A stretch of DNA of 25,624 nucleotides from CAMBDR01 sp046597185 (GTDB lineage Bacteria; Pseudomonadota; Gammaproteobacteria; Burkholderiales; Burkholderiaceae_D), in the NCBI GenBank assembly GCA_046597185.1, contig JBKJLF010000523.1, positions 1 through 25,624 of the forward strand, in the 5' to 3' direction. Positions 24,050 to 25,624 of this stretch are shown piece by piece. Below the pieces are notes generated by a model. The model did not search any database, had not been told where the DNA came from, and saw nothing but the letters and a program-made list of their open reading frames with translations. A program made the position numbers and the translations under genes. Within the stretch, counting starts at the first letter, position 1, and each line of letters starts with the position of its first letter.

Positions 24050-24937
24050 ATGAATCCATTTGATTTAACTGGCCCGCAATTTTTGCTGTTTTACCTGTTG
24101 TTTGGCGTGATGATTTGCTACTGGGTAAATTACGGCATCAATCAATTTGACAGCCGCTATCCCGTGCCGCCGACCTCGCTGGCGAGCGACCCGTATCTGA
24201 TTGCGTATTTGCGTGCGGGTGGCAATGAAGCGATGCAAATTGCGATTTTATCGCTGGTAGATCGTGGCATTCTCACTGAAAGCAATGGCAAACTCAGCTT
24301 GGTGCCGGGTTTTTACCCCAGCCTGGTACAGCGCCCGATTGAAGCTTATATTGTGGCGCGCTATGCGGCCCGAAGCGGCCCACAAGCGCCGATTGACTCG
24401 CTGGCCTGGAGTGCGCCAATTAAACAACTGCGTGCCACCCTGGCGCAGCATGGTTTGGTGAAAAGCATCGATTTGGTCAGCAAGCGCCTGCCGCTGGTGT
24501 TGTTGGGTTGGGGCGCGCTGTGGGGGGTGAGCCATATTCGGCTGGATTTGGCGGCACAGCGTGGCCATGGCAATACTTTCTTTTTGAGCGCATTGAGCGT
24601 GATTTTTTCTGTTTATCTGCTGTTGCTGTTGTTTAAGGCCACCAAGCGGCGCAAGGAATTTTTGAAAAATCTGGAAACCTTGTTTCAGCGATTAAAGCAA
24701 CGCGCAGCAGAAGTACCCGCAGGGGGTGCGACCAATGAAATGGCCTTGTTGGCGGCGATATTTGGGCTTGGCATGTTATCGGCCACGACTTTCCCTTACC
24801 GCGAACGGCTATATCCGACGCCCAAAGCGAATGACAGTGGGGGCGATGGGGGCGGCGGCGATGGGGGCGGCGGCGATAGCGGCAGCGGCAGCAGTTGCGG
24901 CGGCGGGGGATGTGGTGGCTGCGGTGGCGGAGACTAG
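24050..24937 (+). CDS. TIGR04222-like membrane protein with a Gly/Cys-rich C-terminal tail
   Basis: The product is 295 residues. Likely membrane segments are at about 10-27, 146-161 and 176-196, with a fourth, weaker one at about 230-247. Between the first two is a soluble domain whose YLRAGGNEAMQIAILSLVDRGIL stretch (53-75) matches, as I recall, the core of TIGR04222 proteins (a Gly-Gly turn, then a winged-helix-like L-x2-L-x2-RG-[IL] pattern). The last 35 residues (261-295) are almost only Gly, Asp, Ser and Cys, with Cys283, Cys288 and Cys291. Such tails are typical of this family and suggest a substrate for modification. An MNIO gene starts four bases after the stop, which supports this. 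The side of the membrane on which the tail lies is not certain. The ribosome site is weak. Confidence 0.8.
   Translation: MNPFDLTGPQFLLFYLLFGVMICYWVNYGINQFDSRYPVPPTSLASDPYLIAYLRAGGNEAMQIAILSLVDRGILTESNGKLSLVPGFYPSLVQRPIEAYIVARYAARSGPQAPIDSLAWSAPIKQLRATLAQHGLVKSIDLVSKRLPLVLLGWGALWGVSHIRLDLAAQRGHGNTFFLSALSVIFSVYLLLLLFKATKRRKEFLKNLETLFQRLKQRAAEVPAGGATNEMALLAAIFGLGMLSATTFPYRERLYPTPKANDSGGDGGGGDGGGGDSGSGSSCGGGGCGGCGGGD
24845..24874 (+). repeat. Two-copy 15-bp repeat in the Gly-rich tail
   Basis: Two identical 15-bp units in frame encode Asp-Gly-Gly-Gly-Gly twice, part of the tail of the membrane protein. It is a G-rich run on the plus strand and could expand or shrink without shifting frame. Confidence 0.9.
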
Positions 24938-24941
24938 GCCA

Positions 24942-25624
24942 ATGGATCGGGTGGATCGGGTCGGTTTAGGCTGGCGCGGTGAGCTGGCGGTGGGTATTTT
25001 CAGCCATGTGGATCAAATTGATGTGGTGGAAGTGATTGCGGATGATTACTTCCACGCGAATCGGCGCGAGCTGGGCAGTTTGCGTGCGCTGGGGGAAATG
25101 TTGCCACTCACTTTGCATGGCGTGGCCATGGGTTTGGCCTCTTGCAGCGCGCCTGAGCCAAAACGGCTGGCGCGCATGGCCAGCTTGTTGGCGTGGTCGC
25201 GGGCTGAGTCCTGGTCAGAACATTTGGCCTTTGTACGCGCTGGCGGGGTAGAAATCGGCCATTTGGCGGCCCCGCCACGCACGGAGCAAACGGTGGCGGC
25301 CAGTATCGAAAATATCATGGCGGCAGCCAGGGTGGTGGGGTGCTTGCCACTGCTGGAAAACATCGCCACCTTGATTGACCCTCCCTTGAGTACGCTCGAT
25401 GAAGTGACATGGATCAGTCAAATTATGGCGGGTAGCGGCGCGACCATGCTGCTGGATTTGCATAATTTATATGCCAATGCGGTGAATTTTGGCCAGGATG
25501 CGGCCAGCATGTTACTGCGCTTGCCGCTGGCGCGGGTGCAAAGTGTGCATTTGAGTGGTGGGCATTGGATTGCCGAGCCGGGTGGCCAGGGGCGGCGTTT
25601 GCTGGATGACCATGTGCATGATGT
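24942..25624 (+). CDS. DUF692/MNIO family protein (multinuclear non-heme iron oxidase), 3' end missing
   Basis: The frame is open from ATG 24942 to the window edge, giving 227 complete codons of a family usually about 270-290 long. The landmarks of the TIM-barrel DUF692/MNIO family are in order: VGLGWRGELA (7-16), VEVIADDYF (29-37), LTLHGVAMGLAS with His59 (56-67), WSEHLAF with Glu93/His94, LLENIATLID with Glu139, LLDLHNLYANAVNFG with Asp172, SVHLSGG with His203, and LLDDHVHD with Asp/His at 222-227. Characterised members (MbnB, TglH) use two or three irons and O2 to rearrange Cys residues of a peptide. The preceding gene ends four bases upstream and encodes a Cys-bearing tail, the natural candidate substrate. 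Exact metal ligands need a structure-based alignment. Confidence 0.88.
   Translation, partial: MDRVDRVGLGWRGELAVGIFSHVDQIDVVEVIADDYFHANRRELGSLRALGEMLPLTLHGVAMGLASCSAPEPKRLARMASLLAWSRAESWSEHLAFVRAGGVEIGHLAAPPRTEQTVAASIENIMAAARVVGCLPLLENIATLIDPPLSTLDEVTWISQIMAGSGATMLLDLHNLYANAVNFGQDAASMLLRLPLARVQSVHLSGGHWIAEPGGQGRRLLDDHVHD

Noticed and set aside
25036..25251. Separate 71-codon gene within the MNIO region
   Set aside because: It is an alternative frame inside the MNIO coding sequence, which has the conserved family motifs.

Overview
This window is the division and cell-wall (dcw) cluster of a Gram-negative betaproteobacterium, most likely Burkholderiales and perhaps Oxalobacteraceae. The evidence is the gene order, the meso-diaminopimelate-type MurE, the presence of LpxC (lipid A synthesis) and the style of the protein sequences. 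The genus is an inference; no rRNA gene is present.

Layout. A plus-strand lipoprotein gene (190-765) converges on lpxC. From 21672 down to 791 everything reads on the minus strand. In transcription order it is mraZ, rsmH, ftsL, ftsI, murE, murF, mraY, murD, ftsW, murG, murC, ddlB, ftsQ, ftsA, ftsZ, a terminator-like hairpin, a class V aminotransferase, a peroxiredoxin, and lpxC. Most dcw junctions overlap by 1-4 bases (ATGA, GTGA, TAATG) or lie within 25 bases, which indicates one translationally coupled operon. The operon starts at a sigma70-like promoter (TTGACC-17-TAAAGT). Just downstream are four 10-bp GTG-led boxes that look like the MraZ autoregulatory operator. Together the genes make lipid II (MurC-F, MraY, MurG, Ddl), polymerise and cross-link it at the septum (FtsW, FtsI) and assemble the division ring (FtsZ, FtsA, FtsQ, FtsL).

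Divergent from mraZ, after about 620 bases of non-coding DNA, a plus-strand accessory operon runs off the right edge. It encodes a Lon-like AAA+ ATPase without a protease domain, a nucleotidyltransferase-fold protein whose second catalytic Asp is Asn, a TIGR04222-like membrane protein ending in a Gly/Asp/Ser/Cys tail, and a DUF692/MNIO (multinuclear non-heme iron oxidase) protein cut by the window end. MNIO enzymes modify Cys residues of peptides and proteins, so the Cys-bearing tail next to an MNIO gene is the best candidate here for an undescribed post-translational modification system. Four 11-bp direct repeats lie just upstream of the putative promoter of this operon.

A second theme is short in-frame or stop-spanning tandem duplication: an 8 x 9 bp repeat forming a Gln-Thr-Ala/Thr tail on MurG, a low-complexity MurE N-terminus, a 2 x 12 bp repeat in murD, a 3 x 11 bp repeat over the mraY stop, a 2 x 14 bp repeat over the nucleotidyltransferase stop, and a 2 x 15 bp repeat in the Gly-rich tail. 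Start codons were chosen from Shine-Dalgarno sites, overlaps and family length, so several genes are shorter than the longest open frame.
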